A DNA stretch of 64,000 bases, taken from Algibacter sp. L3A6 (GTDB lineage Bacteria > Bacteroidota > Bacteroidia > Flavobacteriales > Flavobacteriaceae). Both the position numbers and the translations under genes were made by a program. The notes under the pieces were generated by a model. The model was not told where the DNA came from. It worked only from the letters and a program-made list of their open reading frames with translations, and did no database searches. Positions 37,522 through 44,335 of the stretch are shown here, in pieces. Location: assembly GCF_009796825.1 (NCBI RefSeq), contig NZ_CP047030.1, forward strand, positions 1,153,501-1,217,500, written 5' to 3'. Within the stretch, counting starts at the first letter, position 1; each line of letters starts with the position of its first letter.

Positions 37522-37618
37522 CCACCTCGAAAAAATCGAGACAGATGGATTATACAATATTTTGGTTTGGTAAATTGCTTCACCAAACTCACAGGATTTT
37601 TTAATAAATCTGTGGAGT
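37522..37618 (-). promoter_or_regulatory. Structured 5' leader of rng (three hairpins)
   Basis: In the minus-strand transcript there are three consecutive stems before the start codon. HP1 (37587-37618) pairs ACTC/GAGT, ACAG/CTGT and ATTT/AAAT with single bulges. HP2 pairs GTTTGGT/ACCAAAC (37565-37571 and 37582-37588). HP3 pairs CTCGA/TCGAG (37526-37530 and 37536-37540), extended by CCA/TGG. HP1 and HP2 overlap by 2 nt. Autoregulatory leader hairpins are known for E. coli rne. Confidence 0.55.
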
Positions 37619-37676
37619 CCATTATTTTTAATTGAATGAACTCATTTCAAAGAACTTTGTTTGTTTTTTAAAACCA

Positions 37677-37705
37677 AAAAAAGTAGCTAATCTAACTACT
37701 TTTTT
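37677..37705 (-). terminator. Terminator after the 30-residue basic protein gene
   Basis: AAAAAAGTAG (37677-37686) and CTACTTTTTT (37696-37705), 9-nt loop, immediately after the stop codon of the small gene. Confidence 0.75.
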
Positions 37706-37708
37706 GAT

Positions 37709-37801
37709 TTATTTTTTCTTCTTGTGACGGTTAGCGCGTCTACGTTTTTTACGTTTGTGAGTTGCTACCTTATGTCTCTTACGTTTTTTACCACTTGGCA
37801 T
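37709..37801 (-). CDS. 30-residue basic protein, AURKAIP1/COX24 (mS38/bS22-like) type
   Basis: Too short for routine gene calling. It starts ATG 37801 and reads MPSGKKRKRHKVATHKRKKR with ten more residues ending NRHKKKK. About two thirds of the residues are Lys, Arg or His. The KRKRHKVxTHKRKKR pattern matches the AURKAIP1/COX24 domain found in small ribosomal proteins (mitochondrial mS38, mycobacterial bS22). It has its own terminator and lies between HU and rng. The most likely identity is a ribosome-associated peptide. Confidence 0.8.
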   Translation of the reverse strand: MPSGKKRKRHKVATHKRKKRRRANRHKKKK

Positions 37802-37862
37802 AAATAGAGTGTTTTAAAATTAATAATTCTGTAATACTGAAGCGATTCCAGTACTTGTGTTT

Positions 37863-38153
37863 TTATTTTACGTCTACATTTGTCTTAACGCCTTCTACAA
37901 ATACTTTTGCAGGCTTAAATGCAGGGATGTTGTGTGCAGGTATTTTAATGGTAGTGTTTTTTGAAATATTTCTACCTGTTTTTTCTGCTCTAGTTTTTAT
38001 GATAAAGCTACCAAAACCTCTTAAATATACATTATCTCCACCTTCTAAAGAAGTTTTTACCTCTTCCATGAATGTCTCAACAGTTGCTTGAACATCTCCT
38101 TTTTCAATTCCTAACTTCTCAGAAATTTTTGCTACTATATCAGCCTTTGTCAT
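37863..38153 (-). CDS. HU-family DNA-binding protein
   Basis: 96 residues, one HU/IHF domain. It starts MTKADIVAKISEKLGIEKGD; the arm region has GFGSFIIKTRAEKTGRN with PAHNIPAFKPA, the DNA-intercalating Pro segment. It acts as a nucleoid protein. A good promoter lies 45 nt upstream. The gene is divergent from mutY and 61 nt upstream of the small basic protein gene. Confidence 0.96.
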   Translation of the reverse strand: MTKADIVAKISEKLGIEKGDVQATVETFMEEVKTSLEGGDNVYLRGFGSFIIKTRAEKTGRNISKNTTIKIPAHNIPAFKPAKVFVEGVKTNVDVK

Positions 38154-38197
38154 TATTGCTATTATTTTTAATGTTACTATAAATTCTAAAAGGGATG

Positions 38198-38230
38198 CAA
38201 ATATAGGAATTAAATTTTCAATATTTCAAA
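38198..38230 (-). promoter_or_regulatory. Promoter of the HU gene
   Basis: On the minus strand: -33 TTTG (38227-38230) and -7 TATATTTG (38198-38205), 21 nt apart. Confidence 0.65.
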
Positions 38231-38263
38231 CCTAATTCATTAAAATTTAAGATTATAAACGTT

Positions 38264-38271
38264 TATTTTTG
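38264..38271 (+). promoter_or_regulatory. -7 element of mutY
   Basis: TATTTTTG, 20 nt before the mutY start codon; no clear -33 element. Confidence 0.45.
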
Positions 38272-38291
38272 CAGCCGCTATAAATTCAATT

Positions 38292-39332
38292 ATGATATTC
38301 TCAAAAATTTTAATTAACTGGTATTCAATAAATAAGAGAGAACTACCATGGCGAAAAACAACAAACCCTTTTTATATTTGGCTCTCTGAAATAATTTTAC
38401 AGCAAACTCAGGTTAAGCAAGGGTTACCGTATTATGACGCTTTTACCGCTAAATACCCCACAGTTTTCGATTTAGCAAACGCAAATGAGGACGATGTTTT
38501 AAAACTTTGGCAAGGCTTAGGGTATTACTCTAGAGCACGAAATTTACACGCTACAGCAAAACACGTGGCAACCAACCTAAATGGCAACTTCCCAAACACC
38601 TATAAAGAACTCTTAAAACTAAAAGGTGTTGGCGATTATACCGCAAGCGCCATAGCTTCTATTTGCTTTAACCAAGTTGAGGCTGTAGTAGATGGTAACG
38701 TTTACAGAGTATTATCTCGCTATTTTGGAATTTCGACACCTATAAACTCTACTAAAGGTTCAAAAGAATTTAAATTACTTGCCCAGAAATTAATAGACAA
38801 GAAACAACCAGCAGAATTTAACCAAGCTATTATGGAGTTTGGTGCTACACAATGCAAACCTAAAAGTCCAGATTGTAGTCTATGCCCTTTTAGTAAAGGT
38901 TGTATTGCTTTTAATAAAAACTTAATTGGCGAGTTACCGGTGAAAATTAAATCGGCCAAGGCCAAAAAAAAGCATTTCAATTTTTTGGTTTTTATTTCTG
39001 AAGACGAGCAAACCATTTTACAACAACGCCAAGGTAAAGGTATATGGCAAAACTTATATCAATTTCCTTTAGTTGAAACTGAAAGCACTGTAGATCCAAA
39101 AAGCTTTAAAACCCTAATAAAAACCCACGAATTACTAGCAAATCAAAAATTTGAATTACTCCTATATAATAAGGATGCTATTGTGCACAAATTATCGCAC
39201 CAGCATCTTTACACTCAATTTTGGATTGTTAATATTGAAAAACTCCCTGTAAATGGTATTCCTATGGAAAACATTCGTGATTTTGCTGTCCCTATTTTAA
39301 TTGGTGATTTTATTGAAGCTTTTAATTTTTAA
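38292..39332 (+). CDS. mutY: A/G-specific adenine glycosylase
   Basis: Removes adenine mispaired with 8-oxoguanine. 346 residues. Catalytic Glu33 (WLSEIILQQTQ), helix-hairpin-helix LKGVGDYTASAIAS (110-123), catalytic Asp134 (VVDGNVYRV) and four Fe-S cysteines at 188, 195, 198 and 204 (C-x6-C-x2-C-x5-C). The C-terminal NUDIX-like 8-oxoG recognition domain runs from about 225. It is followed 155 nt later by ssb, which has its own promoter. Confidence 0.97.
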   Translation: MIFSKILINWYSINKRELPWRKTTNPFYIWLSEIILQQTQVKQGLPYYDAFTAKYPTVFDLANANEDDVLKLWQGLGYYSRARNLHATAKHVATNLNGNFPNTYKELLKLKGVGDYTASAIASICFNQVEAVVDGNVYRVLSRYFGISTPINSTKGSKEFKLLAQKLIDKKQPAEFNQAIMEFGATQCKPKSPDCSLCPFSKGCIAFNKNLIGELPVKIKSAKAKKKHFNFLVFISEDEQTILQQRQGKGIWQNLYQFPLVETESTVDPKSFKTLIKTHELLANQKFELLLYNKDAIVHKLSHQHLYTQFWIVNIEKLPVNGIPMENIRDFAVPILIGDFIEAFNF

Positions 39333-39457
39333 CTAATTAATACGCGCAAACAACATTTTTTTATTAATTTTAGAAAAAGGAATATAAAATCCTTTTTTGC
39401 AAAAATAACAATCCACTTCGGTTGATTTAAAATAAAGATAAATAGGAATTATTTATC

Positions 39458-39465
39458 TATTTTTG
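39458..39465 (+). promoter_or_regulatory. -7 element of ssb-gldE-gldD
   Basis: TATTTTTG, 22 nt before the ssb start codon; -33 not clear. Confidence 0.45.
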
Positions 39466-39487
39466 CTTTCTCTTAAAACAAGAAATT

Positions 39488-39937
39488 ATGTCTGGAACAT
39501 TAAATAAAGTTATGCTAATTGGGCATTTAGGCGACGAAGTTAAAATGCACTACTTTGAAGGTGGCGGCTGTGTTGGTCGTTTTCCTTTAGCAACTAACGA
39601 AACATATGTTAGCAAACAAACCAATGAACGTGTTACAAACACCGATTGGCATAATATTGTTGTAAGAAATAAAGGCGCAGAAATTTGCGAAAAATATTTA
39701 AGCAAAGGCGATAAAGTATATATTGAAGGCCGATTGAAAACCAGAAAATGGCAAGACGAAAAGGGTAATGATAGATACTCTACCGAAATACAATGCAGCG
39801 ATTTTACTTTTCTTTCAACTAAAAAAGAAAGTGAAAGTAATGCCAACAACGCACCTACACAACAAAAACCTGCTCCCGCGAGTCCACAACCAGCAAGTAA
39901 ACCCATTGAAGACACCGATGACGACTTACCATTTTAA
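39488..39937 (+). CDS. ssb: Single-stranded DNA-binding protein
   Basis: 149 residues. OB-fold (1-110) with LNKVMLIGHLGDEVKMHYFE, TDWHNIVVRNKGAEICEKYL and GDKVYIEGRLKTRKWQDEKG. A Gln/Pro/Ala-rich linker follows, and the acidic tip DTDDDLPF recruits repair and replication partners. It lies between mutY and gldE, as in other gliding flavobacteria. Confidence 0.97.
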   Translation: MSGTLNKVMLIGHLGDEVKMHYFEGGGCVGRFPLATNETYVSKQTNERVTNTDWHNIVVRNKGAEICEKYLSKGDKVYIEGRLKTRKWQDEKGNDRYSTEIQCSDFTFLSTKKESESNANNAPTQQKPAPASPQPASKPIEDTDDDLPF

Positions 39938-39990
39938 TTTTATTCTCGATGCTTTTTCGAGAACCCTGTGTTTAACTAAAACTCAAGCTC

Positions 39991-41295
39991 TTGGATCCTG
40001 ACCCCACAAGTTTAATTAGTTTATTTGTAGCGATAGATTTTTCTGTTGCCTTAGGATACTTGCTATTATTTTTACTTTTATTTTGCTCTGCTCTTATTTC
40101 AGGAGCGGAAGTCGCTTTATTTTCATTATCAAAATCTGATATTGAAGCCGATTTGGAAGCAAAATCTAAACGTATTCAAATTATTTTACAACTTCTAGAA
40201 CGTCCAAAAAAACTATTAGCTACTATTTTGGTTGCCAATAATTTTATAAATATTGCCGTTGTTATTTTATTCGCCTACCTAAGCAGTAGTTTATTTGAAG
40301 GTATTGCAAACCCCGTTTTAAAATTCACTTTAGAAGTTATTATTGTAACTTTCTTAATTTTATTATTTGGCGAGATTTTACCAAAAATTTATGCAAGCAG
40401 AAACAACTTAAAATTTGCCAGTTTTATGGCATATCCGTTAAGGGTTTTAGATGTTCTACTTTCCCCTATTAGTTTACCTATGCGCAGTGTAACATTAGCC
40501 ATACACAGCAAATTAGGTAGACAAAAATCGAATTTAAGTATAGATCAATTATCGCAAGCTCTAGAACTTACTAGCGAAGAAGATACTACAAAAGAAGAAC
40601 AACGTATTTTGCAAGGCATTGTATCTTTTGGAAACACAGATACCAAACAAGCCATGCGCCCTAGAATAGATATTTTTGCTCTTAATATTGATCAAAAATA
40701 CATGGATATTATGCCCGAAATTGTAGAAAACGGCTATTCTAGAATCCCAGTTTATCAAGACAATATAGACAACATAAAAGGTATTCTTTACGTTAAGGAT
40801 TTACTTCCTTTTATTGACAGAAAACAATTTGATTGGGCCACCTTAATCCGTGAGCCATTTTTTGTTCCTGAAAACAAAAAACTAGATGATTTAATGGCGG
40901 AGTTTCAGGAGAAAAAAGTCCATTTAGCAGTTGTTGTAGATGAGTACGGAGGAACTTCGGGTTTAATTTCTTTAGAAGATATTATTGAAGAAATAGTTGG
41001 AGATATTAGTGATGAGTTTGACGATGAAGATTTAAAATATTCAAAACTAGACGATAACAATTACGTTTTTGAAGGCAAAACAGCTTTAAAAGATTTTTAT
41101 AAAATTATTAAAATTGAAGATGAAACTATTTTTGAAGACCATAAAGGTGAAGCAGAAACAGTTGCAGGCTTTGTTTTAGAGATTTCAAAAAGTTTCCCTA
41201 AACTCAACAGTAAAATAAATTTTAAAAATTACGTTTTCACTATTGAGGCTTTAGACAAAAAAAGAATAAGACTCGTTAAGTTTACAATAACATAA
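39991..41295 (+). CDS. gldE: Gliding motility protein GldE (CNNM/CorC-like)
   Basis: 434 residues, apparently starting at TTG 39991 (reads MDPDPTSLISLF); there is no upstream ATG in frame and the next ones lie too far inside. An N-terminal DUF21/CNNM membrane domain (about 20-190, FCSALISGAEVALFSLSKSD) precedes two CBS domains (about 205-330, AMRPRIDIFAL, VYQDNIDNIKGILYVKD, VVVDEYGGTSGLISLEDI). A CorC-HlyC domain follows. In Flavobacterium GldE works with GldD in gliding and type IX secretion. It is 2 nt from gldD. Confidence 0.92.
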   Translation: MDPDPTSLISLFVAIDFSVALGYLLLFLLLFCSALISGAEVALFSLSKSDIEADLEAKSKRIQIILQLLERPKKLLATILVANNFINIAVVILFAYLSSSLFEGIANPVLKFTLEVIIVTFLILLFGEILPKIYASRNNLKFASFMAYPLRVLDVLLSPISLPMRSVTLAIHSKLGRQKSNLSIDQLSQALELTSEEDTTKEEQRILQGIVSFGNTDTKQAMRPRIDIFALNIDQKYMDIMPEIVENGYSRIPVYQDNIDNIKGILYVKDLLPFIDRKQFDWATLIREPFFVPENKKLDDLMAEFQEKKVHLAVVVDEYGGTSGLISLEDIIEEIVGDISDEFDDEDLKYSKLDDNNYVFEGKTALKDFYKIIKIEDETIFEDHKGEAETVAGFVLEISKSFPKLNSKINFKNYVFTIEALDKKRIRLVKFTIT

Positions 41296-41297
41296 TT

Positions 41298-41879
41298 ATG
41301 AAAAAGTTTTACGTGTTTTTTTTAGCCATAGCATGCTTATCTTGTAATGAAGATTACATACCTAAACCAAAAGCTTTTCTAAGCTTAGAGTATCCGGCAG
41401 CAAGTTATTCTAACGCGCAATTAGAAGCGCTACCTTTTACGTTTGAAACAAATGCATTAGCTGAACAAATTAAAGTAAAACCACTACGTGCTTCAACGGA
41501 AAGTTACGGTCTAAACATAGAATATTCAACATTAAAAGGCACCATTTTTCTAACCTATAAAGCTATTGAAAACGATAAGAAAAACTTAGCCGATTTTATT
41601 GAAGACGCACAAAAGCTAACACTAGAACATACCAAGAAAGCTGATGAAATTCCTGCTTATCCTTATGAAAACAATGAACGTAAGGTTTATGGATTGTTTT
41701 CTGAAGTTATAGGAAACGTTGCATCTCCAGCACAATTTTACATTACGGATAGCGTAAACCACTTTTTAACCGCTTCACTTTACTTTAAAACAAAACCAAA
41801 TTACGATTCCATACTACCAGCATCACACTATTTACAAAATGATATGAAACGCATTATGGAAAGTATAAAATGGAAATAA
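41298..41879 (+). CDS. gldD: Gliding motility lipoprotein GldD
   Basis: 193 residues with lipobox IACLSC (Cys16) and the typical start NEDYIPKPKAFLSLEYPAAS. The domain continues with FETNALAEQIKVKP and YGLFSEVIGNVASPAQFYIT, ending SIKWK. It is needed for gliding motility and type IX secretion in flavobacteria. It is adjacent to gldE (2 nt), which makes both identifications firmer. Confidence 0.93.
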   Translation: MKKFYVFFLAIACLSCNEDYIPKPKAFLSLEYPAASYSNAQLEALPFTFETNALAEQIKVKPLRASTESYGLNIEYSTLKGTIFLTYKAIENDKKNLADFIEDAQKLTLEHTKKADEIPAYPYENNERKVYGLFSEVIGNVASPAQFYITDSVNHFLTASLYFKTKPNYDSILPASHYLQNDMKRIMESIKWK

Positions 41880-41883
41880 AAAA

Positions 41884-41914
41884 AAACGCTTCAGTTTAAA
41901 AAACCAAAGCGTTT
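41884..41914. terminator. Bidirectional terminator between gldD and the metal-binding lipoprotein gene
   Basis: AAACGCTT (41884-41891) and AAGCGTTT (41907-41914) flanked by A and T runs, between two convergent genes. Confidence 0.65.
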
Positions 41915-41937
41915 AAATATATTATTAAGTAAAAGTA

Positions 41938-42447
41938 TTAAGCTTTTTTAGCACAACAAGCCTCTTTACAATCGGCAGCGCAACTCATTTTATCTCCTTC
42001 TTTTACACCAGCAGTACAACAAGATTTTTCACATCCTGGTTCACATGCTTTTGCTGTTTCTTTTCCTGTTGAAAAAGCATCTACAGTCTTCATATCTTTT
42101 ACGCTATACATATCAGCAACACTTGCTACTGTTTTAGTAAGAGATTCTGGAGAAACTTTAGCTTCATCATATTCTACCATTGCTAATTTTTTATCAAAAT
42201 CAACTTTAGAAGATTTTACACCTTCCATCTTAGCTATTTTTTTCTCTATAGTTGCTGCGCATCCCATAGCACATGTCATCCCTTCAATAGTAAATTCTGC
42301 TTTAGCATAAGTTGTATTCGGATCTAACTGAGCTACAGCATCACTAGCATGCTCAACCGTTTTTACTTCAGCTTTAGCTTCATTCTTACAACTAAATGCA
42401 AAAACTGTAACCACTGCAAGCATTAAAATATTTTTTATCATTTTCAT
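41938..42447 (-). CDS. Heavy-metal-associated domain lipoprotein with Cys-rich tail
   Basis: About 169 residues from ATG 42447 (MKMIKNILM); the frame can extend to 42477, and Met3 (42441) is also possible. Lipobox VFAFSC. The HMA fold is recognisable (AKAEFTIEGMTCAMGCAATI...MEGVKSSKVDFDKK), but the metal motif is C-x3-C (TCAMGC) instead of the usual C-x2-C. The C-terminus has a second metal-rich region with eight or more Cys (ACEPGCEKSCC, SCAADCKEACC). It is likely an envelope copper or related metal binder. Confidence 0.82.
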   Translation of the reverse strand: MKMIKNILMLAVVTVFAFSCKNEAKAEVKTVEHASDAVAQLDPNTTYAKAEFTIEGMTCAMGCAATIEKKIAKMEGVKSSKVDFDKKLAMVEYDEAKVSPESLTKTVASVADMYSVKDMKTVDAFSTGKETAKACEPGCEKSCCTAGVKEGDKMSCAADCKEACCAKKA

Positions 42448-42630
42448 AACTAGTTTTTTAAATTTATTGAAAAACAAAATTACTAAATACTTGTTATTTA
42501 GAGCATAGAATTGATATTTTTTATGATTCTTATAACAGAGTGATTACAATATTTGTAATCAAAAAACATTTAAATATTATGATAAATCACAATTTTTCAC
42601 GAAATTGAAAAGGACTAAACTATAAAAACC

Positions 42631-43083
42631 ATGAAAAAAATATCGCTCTCACTTAGGTTCGGACTCGTTACAAGTGCTGTATTAATTGCATATTTCTTGC
42701 TTCTCGGGCTATTCGATTTACATAAAAACCCACTGTATAGTTTATTTAATTCTGTAATTACTGGTTTTGGTATATATGAAGTTATACGCCTACGTAAATT
42801 ACAAAACATTAACACCTTTAGTTATGGCGAAGGTTTTAAAACTGGAGTTTTCACTGGTTTTATAGCAACTTTAATTTTCACATCTTTTTTTTTAATTTAC
42901 TCTACTGAAATAAATCAAGACTATTTACCCGCACTTACCAATTCCATGAACGGAAACTTCAATATTAACGCGGGTTTAATTACATTTATAGTTGCCGTAA
43001 TGGGTTTAGCCACAACAGTAGTTTCTGCCTTTGTAATTATGCAACGCTTTAAAATAAGCCGAAATATGCCTGAAAAAGAATAA
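42631..43083 (+). CDS. DUF4199 membrane protein
   Basis: 150 residues with four membrane helices (about 9-27, 35-52, 70-90, 110-133). The conserved block NTFSYGEGFKTGVFTGFIAT is the DUF4199 signature as I know it. The function is unknown. It lies upstream of rplU, which has its own promoter, so there is no clear functional tie. Confidence 0.8.
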   Translation: MKKISLSLRFGLVTSAVLIAYFLLLGLFDLHKNPLYSLFNSVITGFGIYEVIRLRKLQNINTFSYGEGFKTGVFTGFIATLIFTSFFLIYSTEINQDYLPALTNSMNGNFNINAGLITFIVAVMGLATTVVSAFVIMQRFKISRNMPEKE

Positions 43084-43087
43084 ATCG

Positions 43088-43118
43088 TTTGTAAATTAAT
43101 TAATTAGCAGTATATTTG
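43088..43118 (+). promoter_or_regulatory. rplU-rpmA promoter
   Basis: -33 TTTG (43088-43091), 19-nt spacer, -7 TATATTTG (43111-43118). It starts 63 nt into the leader, leaving about 57 nt between the transcript start and the ATG. Confidence 0.75.
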
Positions 43119-43181
43119 CACCCGCTTATGGATAAAATAAGCACATTTTATAAACAAATTAATTAATAAAAACGTTACGCT

Positions 43182-43817
43182 ATGTACGCAATTGTAGAGA
43201 TAGCAGGGCATCAATTTAAAGTTGAAAAAGACCAAAGAGTTTTTGTTAACCGTTTAGCAACAGAAGAAGGTAAGGAAGTTTCTTTCGACAACGTTCTTTT
43301 AATTGCAGATGGTGACAACATAACTGTAGGCGCCCCAGCTATAGATGGAGCACAAGTAAGTGCTAAAATCTTAAGACACCTTAAAGGCAATAAAGTTATT
43401 GTTTTCAAAAAGAAAAGACGTAAAGGTTACCGTGTAAAAAATGGTCACCGTCAATCTTTAACGGAAATCGTAATTGAAAGTATTGCTACTTCTGGAGCTA
43501 AAAAAGCTGCACCAGTAAAAAAGGCAGAACCAAAAACCGAAGCTAAGCCAGCTGCTAAAAAAGCAACAGGAAAAGCAGACGACTTGAAAAAAGTTGAAGG
43601 TATTGGACCAAAAATCGCTGAAACTTTAGTTGCTGCAGGAATTGCAACATTTGCTGAATTAGCAAAAACTGAAGCTTCAAAAATTTCTGAAATCATCGCT
43701 GATGTTCGTGGAAACCACGTAACTGACACATGGCCAGCACAAGCTCAATTAGCTGCTGATGGTAAATGGGATGAGTTGAAAAAATGGCAAGACGAATTAG
43801 ATGGTGGTAAAGCTTAA
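43182..43817 (+). CDS. rplU: 50S ribosomal protein bL21 with C-terminal helix-hairpin-helix extension
   Basis: 211 residues, twice the usual bL21 length. Residues 1-103 are normal bL21 (YAIVEIAGHQFKVEKDQRVF, KKRRKGYRVKNGHRQSLTEI). A Lys/Ala/Pro linker (110-128) leads to a helix-hairpin-helix-like domain (KVEGIGPKIAETLVAAGIAT, about 137-205) of the kind that binds nucleic acids. It forms an operon with rpmA, 41 nt downstream. Confidence 0.96.
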   Translation: MYAIVEIAGHQFKVEKDQRVFVNRLATEEGKEVSFDNVLLIADGDNITVGAPAIDGAQVSAKILRHLKGNKVIVFKKKRRKGYRVKNGHRQSLTEIVIESIATSGAKKAAPVKKAEPKTEAKPAAKKATGKADDLKKVEGIGPKIAETLVAAGIATFAELAKTEASKISEIIADVRGNHVTDTWPAQAQLAADGKWDELKKWQDELDGGKA

Positions 43818-43858
43818 TTGCTGAATTACTTAAGTATAACAATATAAAACCTTAGATC

Positions 43859-44119
43859 ATGGCTCATAAAAAAGGAGTTGGTAGTTCGAAGAATGGTAGA
43901 GAATCAGAATCAAAACGTTTAGGCGTTAAGATATTTGGTGGACAAGCTGCTATTGCTGGAAATATCATTTTAAGACAACGTGGTAACACGCATCACCCAG
44001 GTGAAAACGTATACCAAGGAAAAGATCATACATTACATGCATATGTTGATGGTCTTGTAAAATTTACTAAGAAAAAAGATAATAAATCTTACGTTTCTAT
44101 CGAGCCTTTCGAAGCTTAG
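43859..44119 (+). CDS. rpmA: 50S ribosomal protein bL27
   Basis: 86 residues starting MAHKKGVGSSKNGRESESKR, which is the mature bL27 N-terminus without a Firmicutes-type cleavable extension. The body has GNIILRQRGNTHHPGENVY and KDHTLHAYVDGLVKF. It sits near the peptidyl-transferase centre. It is co-transcribed with rplU and followed by a terminator. Confidence 0.98.
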   Translation: MAHKKGVGSSKNGRESESKRLGVKIFGGQAAIAGNIILRQRGNTHHPGENVYQGKDHTLHAYVDGLVKFTKKKDNKSYVSIEPFEA

Positions 44120-44141
44120 AAATTAACGTTCTTAATAAAAT

Positions 44142-44173
44142 AAAAACCCTTTCTGGAAACAGAAAGGGTTTTT
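44142..44173 (+). terminator. rplU-rpmA terminator
   Basis: 14-bp arms AAAAACCCTTTCTG (44142-44155) and complement (44160-44173), GAAA tetraloop. Confidence 0.9.
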
Positions 44174-44210
44174 GCGTTGATAAAAATCAATATTTACTAA
44201 ATGTTCTTTT

Positions 44211-44261
44211 AATGTTAACTACATATTAAAAGACAGATTTTTCTTCCGTACAGTTAACATT
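44211..44261 (+). promoter_or_regulatory. Inverted repeat upstream of the receptor-phytase pair
   Basis: AATGTTAACT (44211-44220) and its exact complement AGTTAACATT (44252-44261) are 31 nt apart. The second arm runs into TAACTT, giving the tandem TTAACATTAACT. This could be a site for a phosphate-responsive regulator; that is inference from the downstream phytase. Confidence 0.4.
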
Positions 44262-44335
44262 AACTTAAAAAAGACATAATCCAATTTCATTCTCATTTTT
44301 ATTATTTCGTCGAGACAAAATAACTAACAATAATC

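Noticed and set aside
37507..37557. N-terminal extension of RNase G to 37557
   Set aside because: The added residues fall in a leader hairpin and the family begins with the later MDKELIIR.
39550..39915. 121-codon open frame antisense to ssb
   Set aside because: Shadow of ssb; Ser/Leu-rich composition typical of such shadows.
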